Shown: in pieces, positions 39,077-48,752 of the stretch
Layout: each line of letters begins with the position of its first letter
Numbering within the stretch: position 1 is the stretch's first letter
Source: Pelagihabitans sp947500445
GTDB lineage: Bacteria > Bacteroidota > Bacteroidia > Flavobacteriales > Flavobacteriaceae
Length of the DNA stretch: 64,000 nt
Assembly: GCF_050589625.1 (NCBI RefSeq)
Contig: NZ_JBNGOP010000009.1
Coordinates: forward strand, 62,001-126,000
Direction: 5' to 3'
Made by a program: the position numbers and the translations under genes
The notes under the pieces: model-generated
The model's input: only the letters and a program-made list of their open reading frames with translations
Databases searched by the model: none
What the model was told of the DNA's origin: nothing

Positions 39077-41584
39077 TTACATATCCACAACTATAAATTC
39101 AGATCGTCGGTTGTTAAAGTGTTCTTCCTCGGTACAGCGTATGTGGCCGTCACAGCCGTTCAACAGGCGTTCCTCTCCATATCCCGTAGCGCTCTCGATA
39201 CGTTCCGGATCGATTCCCTGTGAGATAATGTAATCGCGGGTAGATTTTGCCCGCTTGTCGGAAAGGTACTTGTTGTACACCGCACTACCCCTGGAATCGG
39301 TATGCGATTCGATTCGGATAACCATTTCAGGATATTCCGTCATAACCTCTACCAGTCGGTTCAGTTCCGCCGCCGCGTCGTCCCGGATATAAGAGCGATC
39401 GAAATCGAAGAAGATCATTTCGGTCTTCAGTTTTTTGATACCGTCTTCCAGCGCTATCATTTCTTCCAAACGCTTCAGGTTTACGTCCAAGTCGACCCGT
39501 TCGTTATCCAAAGTGGTAACTTCCCTGCTCTCTTCAAAGAAATCGCCCTTGGTCGTTTTTAAAACGTATTTGGTATTGCTGTCGAGATCTTCAAAAACAA
39601 AGCTGCCATCCTCGTCGGTCACGACCTCTTTTAATTTTATTCCGTTTTCGTCCAACAGTTCTACTAGGGCCTGTGGCATCATATCGCCGGTAACCATTTC
39701 GGTGATCACACCGGCAATGGCGTTCATGTTTTCCGGTACTTCCTCTACCATTAGGCGCTTAAAGGAATAAATATCGTCATCGCCTTTACCGCCTTCCCTG
39801 TTGGAAGCGAAAAATCCTTGTTGGTTTTCTTCGTTTATGATATAGGAGAAATCATCTTTGTTGCTGTTTACCGGTTGACCAACATTAACGGCTTCCATAA
39901 AGCCCTCTTCCTCATCGATACGCACTTCGTACACATCGAGGCCACCCAATCCGATATGACCGTCCGAAGAAAAGTATAGTTTGTTCTCCGTGATGAAGGG
40001 AAACATTTCCCGACGTTCCGTATTAATTTCTGGCCCAAGATTTTTGGGTTCCGAAAATTCACCGTTCTCAAGAACGTCGACTACAAAAAGGTCGGTGGCA
40101 CCAATACTTCCGGGCATGTCCGACACAAAGTATAGTTGTTTTCCGTCCGGACTGAGTGCCGGATGACCGGTGGAGTAGTCGTCGCTATTGAATGCTACTT
40201 CCCGGGCCTCGGTCCACTCACCATCTACTTTGTTCGATACATATATTTTCAGATGGTTCACACCATTTTGATCGCGCTTTAGTTTTTTCCCATAATTGTT
40301 CCGGGTAAAATACATGGTGGTATTATCCGGTGAAAAGGTTACGGAAGCCTCGTGGTATTTTGTATTGATGTTTTTTGAGAATTTTATGGCATCTTTTAAA
40401 TCTTGCGATTCTTCGTTGATGCGGGCAACATAAAGGTCTAAAAAGGGTTGGTCGTTCCATTTATACCGACGGGTATTAAAGAAGGAGGAGTCCTTAGCGG
40501 AGGCGAATACCACCTGACTCGAATCCAGAAACATAGGTGAGAAATCCGAATATTCCGAATTGACCGCCATGTTTTTTACTTCATAGTCCCGCGAACTGTC
40601 CAAAATACCGTCGAGCACCATTTCGTTGGCGGCTAGCTTCCCCTCGTCAACAGTAGCTGCATCCGAATCCGTTTTTTTGTTGTACAACCGCATAAGTTTT
40701 TTTGCCCTGGCATATTTGCCGGTGCCTTTTAACGAATGGGCGTACTTGAAGGTGTTTTCGGCGGACATTTCGTCGCCGTACTGCTCGTATAAAATGGTAT
40801 ACCAACCATGGGCTTTTTCCATGTTGGTGTTGTAATAATGCGCATCTGCAGCTTTTTGTATTATGTCATAGGTATAGTAGTCTTGGCCTTTTGCCAAGGC
40901 TTCTTCATAAAGTTCCGCAGCTTCCGCGTACCACATTTTATTGAAGTAGCTGTCCGCTTTTTGGATCAATTTACTTTTGTTCGGGCGATCGACGATGGTC
41001 GGTGTTTCGGTGCTATCGTTCAATTCGTCCAACATGTCATAGGTAACCTCTTCTGCGGCGATTACGGAGGTTTCTTCCGCACTTTCCACCTCGGCGTCCA
41101 TGTTTTCGACTATTTCGCCCGAGCCTTCTACTTGCATGATCCAAACCTCGTCGTCATAAGTACCGTCCAGTCCGGAAGCGCTACGCTCTATGGCTTCCCT
41201 CCAGTTTTCATGCTGTTCTAGGTACAAATAGTTGAGTTGGTTTTCAGGATTTTGTATCGTATTGGCATCAAAACCTTTTTTACGTAATTTTTTTACGGTT
41301 TTTTTGAGATTCTTCCCCTTACTAAATACCCCTGATACAATGTAGTATCCATTGGGAACACCTTCTAGATCATTGAAGGTTCGAAAGGCGATATTGTTTT
41401 CTTTGGCAACACTGGCAAAAGTTTCCGGTTCTTTGGGTAAGAACACTGGGGCCGCCTCCGTTTCCGTTGAAATTCCGCTAATACTGATATCGTCTTGCGG
41501 TAAAACAAGGTCGTTTTCCGGAGTTTCCTGTGCATGGAAACACAGCGAAAAGAGCAGTACGCTGGAAGTAATTAGTTTTTTCAT
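39077..41584 (-). CDS. PorE-like OmpA-family protein with SPOR-like, TPR-like, PD40 and regulatory domains
   Basis: The protein has 835 aa from the ATG at 41584 (MKKLITSSVLLFSLCFHAQ signal peptide); the frame upstream to 41641 overlaps the PorP stop and is not used. Domains in order are: SPOR-like (75-154), a TPR-like helical part (about 205-310), PD40/beta-propeller repeats (about 335-600; ASVTFSPDNTTMYF, PALSPDGKQLYFVSD, LYFSSDGHIGLGG), a carboxypeptidase-regulatory-like domain (about 620-705) and an OmpA domain (723-835; IESHTDSRG, YLSDKRAKS, NNRRSEF). Apart from the SPOR-like part, this is the layout of P. gingivalis PorE, which anchors T9SS parts to peptidoglycan. The gene starts 11 nt after the PorP/SprF stop, so the two are co-transcribed. 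It probably links the PorP barrel to the cell wall; that function is inferred. Confidence 0.88.
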   Translation of the reverse strand: MKKLITSSVLLFSLCFHAQETPENDLVLPQDDISISGISTETEAAPVFLPKEPETFASVAKENNIAFRTFNDLEGVPNGYYIVSGVFSKGKNLKKTVKKLRKKGFDANTIQNPENQLNYLYLEQHENWREAIERSASGLDGTYDDEVWIMQVEGSGEIVENMDAEVESAEETSVIAAEEVTYDMLDELNDSTETPTIVDRPNKSKLIQKADSYFNKMWYAEAAELYEEALAKGQDYYTYDIIQKAADAHYYNTNMEKAHGWYTILYEQYGDEMSAENTFKYAHSLKGTGKYARAKKLMRLYNKKTDSDAATVDEGKLAANEMVLDGILDSSRDYEVKNMAVNSEYSDFSPMFLDSSQVVFASAKDSSFFNTRRYKWNDQPFLDLYVARINEESQDLKDAIKFSKNINTKYHEASVTFSPDNTTMYFTRNNYGKKLKRDQNGVNHLKIYVSNKVDGEWTEAREVAFNSDDYSTGHPALSPDGKQLYFVSDMPGSIGATDLFVVDVLENGEFSEPKNLGPEINTERREMFPFITENKLYFSSDGHIGLGGLDVYEVRIDEEEGFMEAVNVGQPVNSNKDDFSYIINEENQQGFFASNREGGKGDDDIYSFKRLMVEEVPENMNAIAGVITEMVTGDMMPQALVELLDENGIKLKEVVTDEDGSFVFEDLDSNTKYVLKTTKGDFFEESREVTTLDNERVDLDVNLKRLEEMIALEDGIKKLKTEMIFFDFDRSYIRDDAAAELNRLVEVMTEYPEMVIRIESHTDSRGSAVYNKYLSDKRAKSTRDYIISQGIDPERIESATGYGEERLLNGCDGHIRCTEEEHFNNRRSEFIVVDM
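41123..41362 (-). repeat. SPOR-like domain in the PorE-like protein
   Basis: Residues 75-154. Landmarks are NGYYIVSGVF, NPENQLNYLYLEQHENW and EVWIMQV. It is the third copy in the window; the other two are in the long PorP at 13390-15588. Confidence 0.75.
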
Positions 41585-41595
41585 GTATAGGGTCG

Positions 41596-42516
41596 TTAGA
41601 AAAATCTTGGGGATTTTAATCTGTTTTCTCGAGTAATCCATTGGTACCTAAGGAAAATCTCATGGGTACCCGTGTTATAATTATTGAGTTCGGTAATCGT
41701 ATAATCATAGGCATAACCCACATTAAACTTTGGGGACAGCTGAAATCCGAACAATGCACTTACCGAATCGTCCCAACGATAGTTCACTCCTAAGTTTAAC
41801 GTGTTATTCAGCAAAAAATTGGCCGAGACGTCAACAGAGATTGGCGCGCCGGTCACTTGTTTAACAAAAAACGAGGGTTTGAACTTCAAACTTCGATTGA
41901 CATCGAACACATAACCACCGATCAGGAAAAAGTGAAGGCGCTCCACTGCCTCCGACTCCTGAATTTCGTCATAGTGGGCGTTTGTAAAGATATTTGGGGT
42001 CGATAATCCCAAGTAAGCCCTGTCGGTATAGTAGAAGACACCAGCACCTATGGAAGGCAACAGTTTACTATTGATGTTTTCATTAAAACGAGTTTCCGGT
42101 TCTCTAAAAAGGCCCTTGTTCCAGTCCAAACTGAAAAAACGGACACCTGCTTTAAGGCCGAGCGCCAAACGGTGCCCTTTGTTGTTCAAAATCAATTGAT
42201 GTGCATAGTTCCCATCGATGTAGGTTTCTTCCGAGGGCCCGAGTTCATCTTGTACTATGGAAAGCCCGACACCGTCGAACCTGCCAATAGGAGAATCCAA
42301 TCCAAAGGTAATGGTCCGTGGGGAACCTTCTATGCCTACCCATTGGTCCCTAAAAAGACTGATGGCGGTCAAGTGGCCCCGTGAACCGGTATACCCGGGA
42401 TTTACGGTCATGGTATTGTACATGTAATGTGTTACCTGAGGGTCCTGTTGTGCATTTGCCCAGCAGGGGAGTAGTACAAGTAACAGCAAGAATTTAAAGA
42501 TTTGGGATTCTTTCAT
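41596..42516 (-). CDS. PorP/SprF-family T9SS outer-membrane protein
   Basis: The protein has 306 aa with a signal peptide (LLLVLLPCWANA). The mature N-terminus QQDPQVTHYMYNTMTVNPGYTGSRG is the hallmark of PorP/SprF proteins. The remainder alternates beta strands of a barrel and ends with the family signature GYAYDYTITELNNYNTGTHEIFLRY. By family it works with a particular T9SS cargo in the outer membrane, and the cargo is probably the DUF11 adhesins encoded upstream. It is followed by the PorE-like gene with an 11-nt gap. It differs from the first locus's PorP in having no C-terminal extension. Confidence 0.93.
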   Translation of the reverse strand: MKESQIFKFLLLLVLLPCWANAQQDPQVTHYMYNTMTVNPGYTGSRGHLTAISLFRDQWVGIEGSPRTITFGLDSPIGRFDGVGLSIVQDELGPSEETYIDGNYAHQLILNNKGHRLALGLKAGVRFFSLDWNKGLFREPETRFNENINSKLLPSIGAGVFYYTDRAYLGLSTPNIFTNAHYDEIQESEAVERLHFFLIGGYVFDVNRSLKFKPSFFVKQVTGAPISVDVSANFLLNNTLNLGVNYRWDDSVSALFGFQLSPKFNVGYAYDYTITELNNYNTGTHEIFLRYQWITRENRLKSPRFF

Positions 42517-42749
42517 GCTTATATGGGTTGGCTTCCGCTAATTTGGAAAACTTACATTGGTGTCGGCAAACAAACGCCGATATGGATGTACTGATTAATC
42601 ATTACTTCTTTTAACGTCAAAACCTTACGGTTTATGTGATTCTGCCCCCTTTTGTTGTAAAGGGTCCTCTTTTTGTTGTGTACTACCGTTTTAGCGGTAT
42701 CAACGCACTTTTTCTAGTTTAGACCAAAAATAATACTGGTCGGAATAAT

Positions 42750-45700
42750 TTACCTAGAAATATAGATCCATCCTGTTTTCACGGGGTTTCCGTCCGCGAG
42801 GTCCAGTACATAGTAGTAGGTTCCCACTGGTAGTTTTTCGGTTATGTTTATGGTAGCGCGCCCTTCGGAGGTACCGTCCCAGGTATTGTCATAATTGCTA
42901 CGTTCGTATACTTTAGTGCCCCAACGGTTGAATACCTGTAAGAGGTTGTCGGGATAGTCCTCGATACACTCTATAAAGAACACATCGTTGGTACCGTCGT
43001 TGTTGGGGGAGAATTCGTTGAACACCGTCAAACAGTCCTGTTCGGTACCGATGTTCCCCCCATCGATCACCGTTATGGTTACCGAAGAGCTATCGTTTGT
43101 AGTATCGATATCCAGCTGCTCCACAAAAGCGAGACTGGCGGTGTTGGTGTAATCGTCGCCCGCTACCACGGTGACGGTCAGTTCCAGTTCGGCGGTTTCG
43201 CCAGGGGCCAGGGCGGCGATGTCCCATTGTCCGGTGCTCTGGTCGTAGGTTCCCACGGAGGCGTTTCCGAGTATGAGCTGGAACCCGTTGGGCAGTGTTT
43301 CGTCGATACCGATATTGGTGGCCTCGTCCGGCCCCAAATTCTCTGCTGTAATGGTAAACACGACGGTCTGGTTTATGGCCGCTTCCAGTACATCGGCAGT
43401 CTTTACTACTCGAATATCCGTTTCTTCCGAGAGTACCTGCATCACCAATAGTGACTCATCGTCCTCGATGGGTCTGCCAGGGTCGTAATTGTCTACGGTG
43501 GAATCGGGATCACCGGCCTCGGATGCCGTAACTTCCGAGATGAAGGAGTATTCCCCTGCCGTATTTGTTGGGGTATCGGCCGTTGCGGTAAAGGTGAAGG
43601 TAAGGGTTTCGCCGTTCGTTATTTCGGGCAACGACCACGTTATGGCATTGCCGCTCTGTACGCCACCGTTCTGTATGGAAACAACGGTAAATCCGCTCGG
43701 CACGATGCTTTCCAAGGATACGTTGGGCGCATCAAAAGGGCCTATATTGTCCAAGGTGAGGGTAAAGGTTACCAGCTCGCCGACATCGGCGGGCTGTAGG
43801 TCCGAGGTCATGTCGAGCTCCAAATCCGAAACGCGGTCCTGTACGGGTACTATGATGTCCAACGGCCCGCAATGGCAGTTGGATGCGGAGGGCGTAAATG
43901 CGATCACGATATTACCCGTTGCGCTGCAGGCGTCCGGACTATCAAAACTGAAGGTCTCGGTAACATTGGCGTTCCCCGGAACACTTTGGGCCAGGGCCCC
44001 GGTATGTATGGCGGGCCCCGTTATGTTCCCTATCGCATCGGAACAATATACAGTGTATTGCGCCCCGGCCGGCAACGCTATGGCGCTGGTATTTTCTACT
44101 CCGAAACTGACATCGAAGGTGCTATCGCCGTTAGCACGTGTTCCTACTATAGCTTCGGGAGTTCCAAAAGCGGTAATGATGGATTTTTCCAGGGTCACAT
44201 CGGTAGAAGAAGAGCCCACCAAGGTTTCACTACTGCTACAGGATACCCCTCCGCAGGATAAGGCGCTACTGACCTCAAAATTGGCTATGGTGATCGGCAC
44301 ATCAACGGCACATACATTGGGTTCGTTCTTTAAGGCCACATCGAATTCATATAGAATAAAATCCCCGTTGTCCGCGCCTACGGGCATGTTCACGGTCATT
44401 TCCTCATGGTCGTCCACCACGGTGATCACCGGATTGGTAACGGAAATGAATGCCGAACTATTCAAGGAACCCGGAATGAAACGTAGTCCGTCCGGTAGAA
44501 CAATACGTGCTATATCCTCATTGGATGTTGGTCCGTTGTCCACAATGACCGTTTGAACGGAAACGGTAAAGGGATCGCACCCTTGGAAAACCCCGCCGTT
44601 GGGAGTAGTGATGGTCGTTGCGGTACTATAGCTGGATTCGGCACCGTTCAATACCAAGGGGTCGGTGGACAAGCGGGTACCGTTTCCTTCTGCGGGCACC
44701 CCGCAGGTGTTGTTCCCGAAGGCGGTATAGGTAATGGCGGTATTGGAGGTAAAGTCGCAACGGAGGTTCAGGTTCAGGTTGATAATGGCGATCTGCTCGT
44801 CCAGATTGGCGGCATTGGATGCCCCCTTGATGCCCTGTTCCGCGGCGATCGTGGTATGGTCCAGGATGTTTACGGTAACCTGGTTCCCCGCCAGGGTAGA
44901 GGAAACGCTCTGCACGTCCCCTGACCCCCTTGGGTATTCCACTTGGATATCGTTGATCAATACGCCGGAAACGTCCCCGGGGATATCAAAGGTGATGTAG
45001 GGATCGATCAGGTCCCCTGCATCTGCGTTTCGCATTTCCAGTCCGATGTTAAAATCGGTACAGACGTCCACGCTCGTGGTAGGTTGCTCCGTTATCAGCA
45101 ACTGTAAGGTCGCACTTTGTGGTTCCAAGCGAAGCGTAAGTTGTGGGATGTAGGTAGCTGTGGCGTATGCCGCGGCATCCACTGGGTAAGCGGCACAATC
45201 CCAAGAATTGGAGACGGGAATATCAAAACTGGAACATTCTGAAAAGGTACCAGTGAACCGTATGGTCTTACATTGGGTAGGTCCATTGCTATATTCTCCT
45301 ATCTCGATCCAAGTATTCGATGCGTCCTGGGTAAATGGTATAGGTGTTTCTACACCGCCAGAGAAAAGTACCGCTTCCGAAACGGTGAAATTGGTCGCAG
45401 TGCCCAGTTGTAACCAATTGTTGGGTATTGTGGAGGTCGTGGTACCGCACACTTCCATTTCATAGGTGATGTTGGATTGGTTTCCGCTGATTACGGGGTT
45501 GGGCGAGGTAACGGAAAAGATAGGTTTCTCGTGGGAGAAGTTTTTGGTCTGCGTCCGGACCCTAGTCAAGGGATAATCGGAATACGCATATTCCTGATAC
45601 GTTATCTCATAGGAGTTAGTGCCCGAATCGGGGGTGTCGATATTTCCCAGCACCGGCACCCGGAGAAAGAACATGACATTCCCTTGGATACGGCGATGTC

Positions 45701-48548
45701 TAAAATCAGTGTTAGGGGTTACCGTAACCTGATTTCCCGTTTGCGAGTAACTGAGCCTACCGTTAGGTACAGAGGGTGTGCCCGGAAAGCCGATGAACGT
45801 AATATTATCATTGGCTAGTGTTGTATTTTGCGGTAGGGTGGTCGTAGCCGACACAAAAACCACGGAAGGTCGAAACTCATTGGGAAAGTGATCGATGGAA
45901 GAGTTCGTATGCGCTCCTAGCCGGCTTTGATCGTTAAATGGGGTACAACCACTGCCATTACTGCCTCCAGTTTGTACAAAGGCGGAAACCTTTAGGTAGC
46001 TTGCTTCGTCCCCCAAGCTTAAACAGGCCACCTTAGCGCCACCACCATCGAAATAAAAGTACTCCCCCCTGAAATTATCTAGCGTATGTACGGTACGATC
46101 GTTAAAACTGTCGGCCCATAAAAACTTAAGCCGCAGTTCCAATTGATCTCCGGGATCAAAGCTTGATGCAAACGCTGACAGATCGAAACGTATTCTATAG
46201 TTATTACTGCCCTCCGTTATAACCGTGGGCATGGTAGTAATGTCGAATGCGCTACCGTTGATCAGTAATTCCGACTTGTTCGGGGCCAAGGGATCCGTGG
46301 TGGGCAAAAATTCAAAAAGGTCCGAACCTCCGGCTGCTGGTCCCGGCGTCCTATAGGTAATATCAAAACTGAGATTGTCTACAGAAATGTTATTTACTTC
46401 ACCTAAGGCGGTAATCAGCATTTCGTCCCTTGCCGCATAAAAATTGGTAGCGTGTATTGCAGGGTCCAACACCGTTTTCGTCGTCATGGTGTCGTCCGTC
46501 CATCCGGCAGTAATCCGTTCGGCGTCGAAAGCGTTTATGGACGGTCCGTCGCAATTACCAGGACAAATGGCGGTTGCCGATATGGTTCCACAATAGAGAA
46601 CCATGGAAAGACAGGGGCCACTGTATCTTACGGTATACTGAAAGTCCACGGGGCCTGTAGCACTGGAACCGCAGGAATATTCCAAGGGAAATAATATATT
46701 TTCCCTCAGGGTTTCCGTATCGGGCATGTCGGTAGTTAAAAACCGAACGGTATTGGGGCCTGCCATAGAAAATTCCGGTCCTGCACCCGCCGCCAAGGTA
46801 ACGCCGTTCGGAACGGTCATTTCTACTTCAAGGGATGTGTCCGGGTCGGGCGTAAAGAATGAGCGAAGGTTGCAAAAAGGCGCATCTCTTCCGGAAACGC
46901 CCAAATTGGTCAGTAAATTAACATTGAACGACTGCCCGTCGAAAATATCGGACGGATTGGTAACCGTTAATGGAGAAATACGAAAACGCCCATCATTGAA
47001 ATAGGCACGATCGGCACCAAATTCATCACCACATTGGTTTCGACTAATTCCTTGAGAGCGCACGGACCAATCCCTAACAACATCGGTACTTACTATCGGA
47101 CAGTTGGGGGTATTGGGGTCAAAATCAAAGTCAAAACTATAATTCACGATCGCACCGGGTGCCAAATCGTCAAAAAAGCCATCCCCATCCAAATCCTCGA
47201 ACCCTCCGGGACCATCGGGGTCTACCCCGGGCATCCCATGATCGCTATCGTTAACAACGGCATAGGAACCGAGCCCCCTGTTTGCATTTTGGGTGTGCGG
47301 GAGTCGAACAATGGGCATCGGATTTCCCGTATCCGTGAAAATGAAGTTGGACAATAACTTGTGCGGTTGAGGCCCGTCATTACCCCATAGGCCATTTTCG
47401 GTACTACTCAGCGATATGGTATTATAAGTTCCAAAACCAGTGTTCAACACAACGTCGAACGCCGGTACGGTTCCCTCATTTACCATTTGGGCAAGATAGG
47501 TGGCCCCATTAACAAGATCTATACGGCCGAACGTGGTCAGTTCCCTGATATTGAGATCCGGGCCTTCCTGGGACACATTGACCAAGGCCGAGACCGGACT
47601 GGTTACCTGACAGATTTCCGAGGTACTACACCCCCATTCGGATTGGTGCGTAATGGAGAGACTGCCACAACCTGCGACCACAAAGCGTTCTTCCAACGCC
47701 ACCACTTCCGTTTCTTCGAAACTGGAATCCCCGTCGCCCACATTTCCTAAAAAGGGAGCTGCACTGAAATCGATACTATAATAGAAGACGTTTCCCGAAA
47801 CCGAGTTCGGAGTCAATGTTGTGCCATTGAACCGCAACTCATAGGAAGCGTTTAAATCGGGGTCGACGGTGACCGTATGGTAGAACAGCTGTGTGTTTCC
47901 GTTACCGGAATTGGTAATCTCTATTGGTTTTGTTATTGTTTGACCGTTGGTGGCCGTAGAGTTGCTGTAATTTAATATGGACAACAACGGACTTAAAAAG
48001 TTATAGGAGTTGATGGTGGGGTCGGTATCCGAATCGGTCTGCGCGCCACTGGCGTTGACATAGGAAACGGTGTGTGCATCTTTAAAAAGGCCGCCGTTGT
48101 ATGAAAACTGAACGGCGTCACAATCCGCGGTCTTTAGAAATCGAAATTGTACCCGGTCCGAGGTTTGCCAATTGGCGTTCCCCGGGCGCTCCAAGGTAAA
48201 AATGGGCGCGTTGGGGTCGGTGTCGTCCACGGTCAGCGTGAAATCGCCGGAACCCTCTTGATTTCGAATTTCTTCTGTTCCGGGAATATAGGAAACCCCA
48301 TCGGGAAGCGTAAAAGAAATTTCAAAACTGTTGTTTTGGTCCGTTTTTGATAGAATGTTCAAGAAGGAAAAGGCATTGTTGGCGCCTCCACAGGGCCCTA
48401 GATCGTTAGAGCTTACGCCTACGCGAAAATCGGGATTGTTGATTTGGCCTGAAACGGTATATCCGAATAGGATACAGAAACACAATATTAGATATTTTGA
48501 GCACGCCGATGCTGTAGCGGCCCTTTTAAGAAAAGTAATTGCCCCCAT
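42750..48548 (-). CDS. T9SS type B surface protein with DUF11 repeats
   Basis: The protein has 1932 aa. The N-terminal signal-type segment (KYLILCFCILFGYTVSGQ) comes after an 18-residue basic n-region. The first roughly 1,570 residues are beta-rich with no family I recognise, containing many paired cysteines and one calcium-like segment, DGPGGFEDLDGDGFFDD. Two DUF11 domains follow (about 1573-1707 and 1708-1837). The CHU_C/gliding-motility type C-terminal domain (1838-1932) reads CLTVFNEFSPNNDGTNDVFF and ends GWIYISR. The same C-terminal domain, about 70% identical by eye, ends the neighbouring 2879-aa protein. Export by the type IX system and surface attachment follow from the C-terminal domain. 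It stands between that protein and the PorP/PorE-like pair. Confidence 0.88.
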   Translation of the reverse strand: MGAITFLKRAATASACSKYLILCFCILFGYTVSGQINNPDFRVGVSSNDLGPCGGANNAFSFLNILSKTDQNNSFEISFTLPDGVSYIPGTEEIRNQEGSGDFTLTVDDTDPNAPIFTLERPGNANWQTSDRVQFRFLKTADCDAVQFSYNGGLFKDAHTVSYVNASGAQTDSDTDPTINSYNFLSPLLSILNYSNSTATNGQTITKPIEITNSGNGNTQLFYHTVTVDPDLNASYELRFNGTTLTPNSVSGNVFYYSIDFSAAPFLGNVGDGDSSFEETEVVALEERFVVAGCGSLSITHQSEWGCSTSEICQVTSPVSALVNVSQEGPDLNIRELTTFGRIDLVNGATYLAQMVNEGTVPAFDVVLNTGFGTYNTISLSSTENGLWGNDGPQPHKLLSNFIFTDTGNPMPIVRLPHTQNANRGLGSYAVVNDSDHGMPGVDPDGPGGFEDLDGDGFFDDLAPGAIVNYSFDFDFDPNTPNCPIVSTDVVRDWSVRSQGISRNQCGDEFGADRAYFNDGRFRISPLTVTNPSDIFDGQSFNVNLLTNLGVSGRDAPFCNLRSFFTPDPDTSLEVEMTVPNGVTLAAGAGPEFSMAGPNTVRFLTTDMPDTETLRENILFPLEYSCGSSATGPVDFQYTVRYSGPCLSMVLYCGTISATAICPGNCDGPSINAFDAERITAGWTDDTMTTKTVLDPAIHATNFYAARDEMLITALGEVNNISVDNLSFDITYRTPGPAAGGSDLFEFLPTTDPLAPNKSELLINGSAFDITTMPTVITEGSNNYRIRFDLSAFASSFDPGDQLELRLKFLWADSFNDRTVHTLDNFRGEYFYFDGGGAKVACLSLGDEASYLKVSAFVQTGGSNGSGCTPFNDQSRLGAHTNSSIDHFPNEFRPSVVFVSATTTLPQNTTLANDNITFIGFPGTPSVPNGRLSYSQTGNQVTVTPNTDFRHRRIQGNVMFFLRVPVLGNIDTPDSGTNSYEITYQEYAYSDYPLTRVRTQTKNFSHEKPIFSVTSPNPVISGNQSNITYEMEVCGTTTSTIPNNWLQLGTATNFTVSEAVLFSGGVETPIPFTQDASNTWIEIGEYSNGPTQCKTIRFTGTFSECSSFDIPVSNSWDCAAYPVDAAAYATATYIPQLTLRLEPQSATLQLLITEQPTTSVDVCTDFNIGLEMRNADAGDLIDPYITFDIPGDVSGVLINDIQVEYPRGSGDVQSVSSTLAGNQVTVNILDHTTIAAEQGIKGASNAANLDEQIAIINLNLNLRCDFTSNTAITYTAFGNNTCGVPAEGNGTRLSTDPLVLNGAESSYSTATTITTPNGGVFQGCDPFTVSVQTVIVDNGPTSNEDIARIVLPDGLRFIPGSLNSSAFISVTNPVITVVDDHEEMTVNMPVGADNGDFILYEFDVALKNEPNVCAVDVPITIANFEVSSALSCGGVSCSSSETLVGSSSTDVTLEKSIITAFGTPEAIVGTRANGDSTFDVSFGVENTSAIALPAGAQYTVYCSDAIGNITGPAIHTGALAQSVPGNANVTETFSFDSPDACSATGNIVIAFTPSASNCHCGPLDIIVPVQDRVSDLELDMTSDLQPADVGELVTFTLTLDNIGPFDAPNVSLESIVPSGFTVVSIQNGGVQSGNAITWSLPEITNGETLTFTFTATADTPTNTAGEYSFISEVTASEAGDPDSTVDNYDPGRPIEDDESLLVMQVLSEETDIRVVKTADVLEAAINQTVVFTITAENLGPDEATNIGIDETLPNGFQLILGNASVGTYDQSTGQWDIAALAPGETAELELTVTVVAGDDYTNTASLAFVEQLDIDTTNDSSSVTITVIDGGNIGTEQDCLTVFNEFSPNNDGTNDVFFIECIEDYPDNLLQVFNRWGTKVYERSNYDNTWDGTSEGRATINITEKLPVGTYYYVLDLADGNPVKTGWIYISR

Positions 48549-48752
48549 TTGTTTTTGGTTTGTAGGTAAAATTTGGGTTTCCAGAACACGATTTGTTCAA
48601 ATCAGGTTCATATCACTAAAATAAACGGAAGGGAGTTTCGGGGGAAATCTTTGTTGTGTATCCGCTATTTTTAATGGTAAATGCCTTATAACTTGTTATT
48701 TCCTACTTTTTTTCACTGTTGTTTGTTGTTTTGTGTTTGGTCGTTTTTGGGG

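Noticed and set aside
43489..44556. Long plus-strand frame of 355 codons inside the 1932-aa adhesin gene
   Set aside because: It is antisense to a clear gene whose repeat-rich codon use keeps the opposite strand open. It has no recognisable domain.
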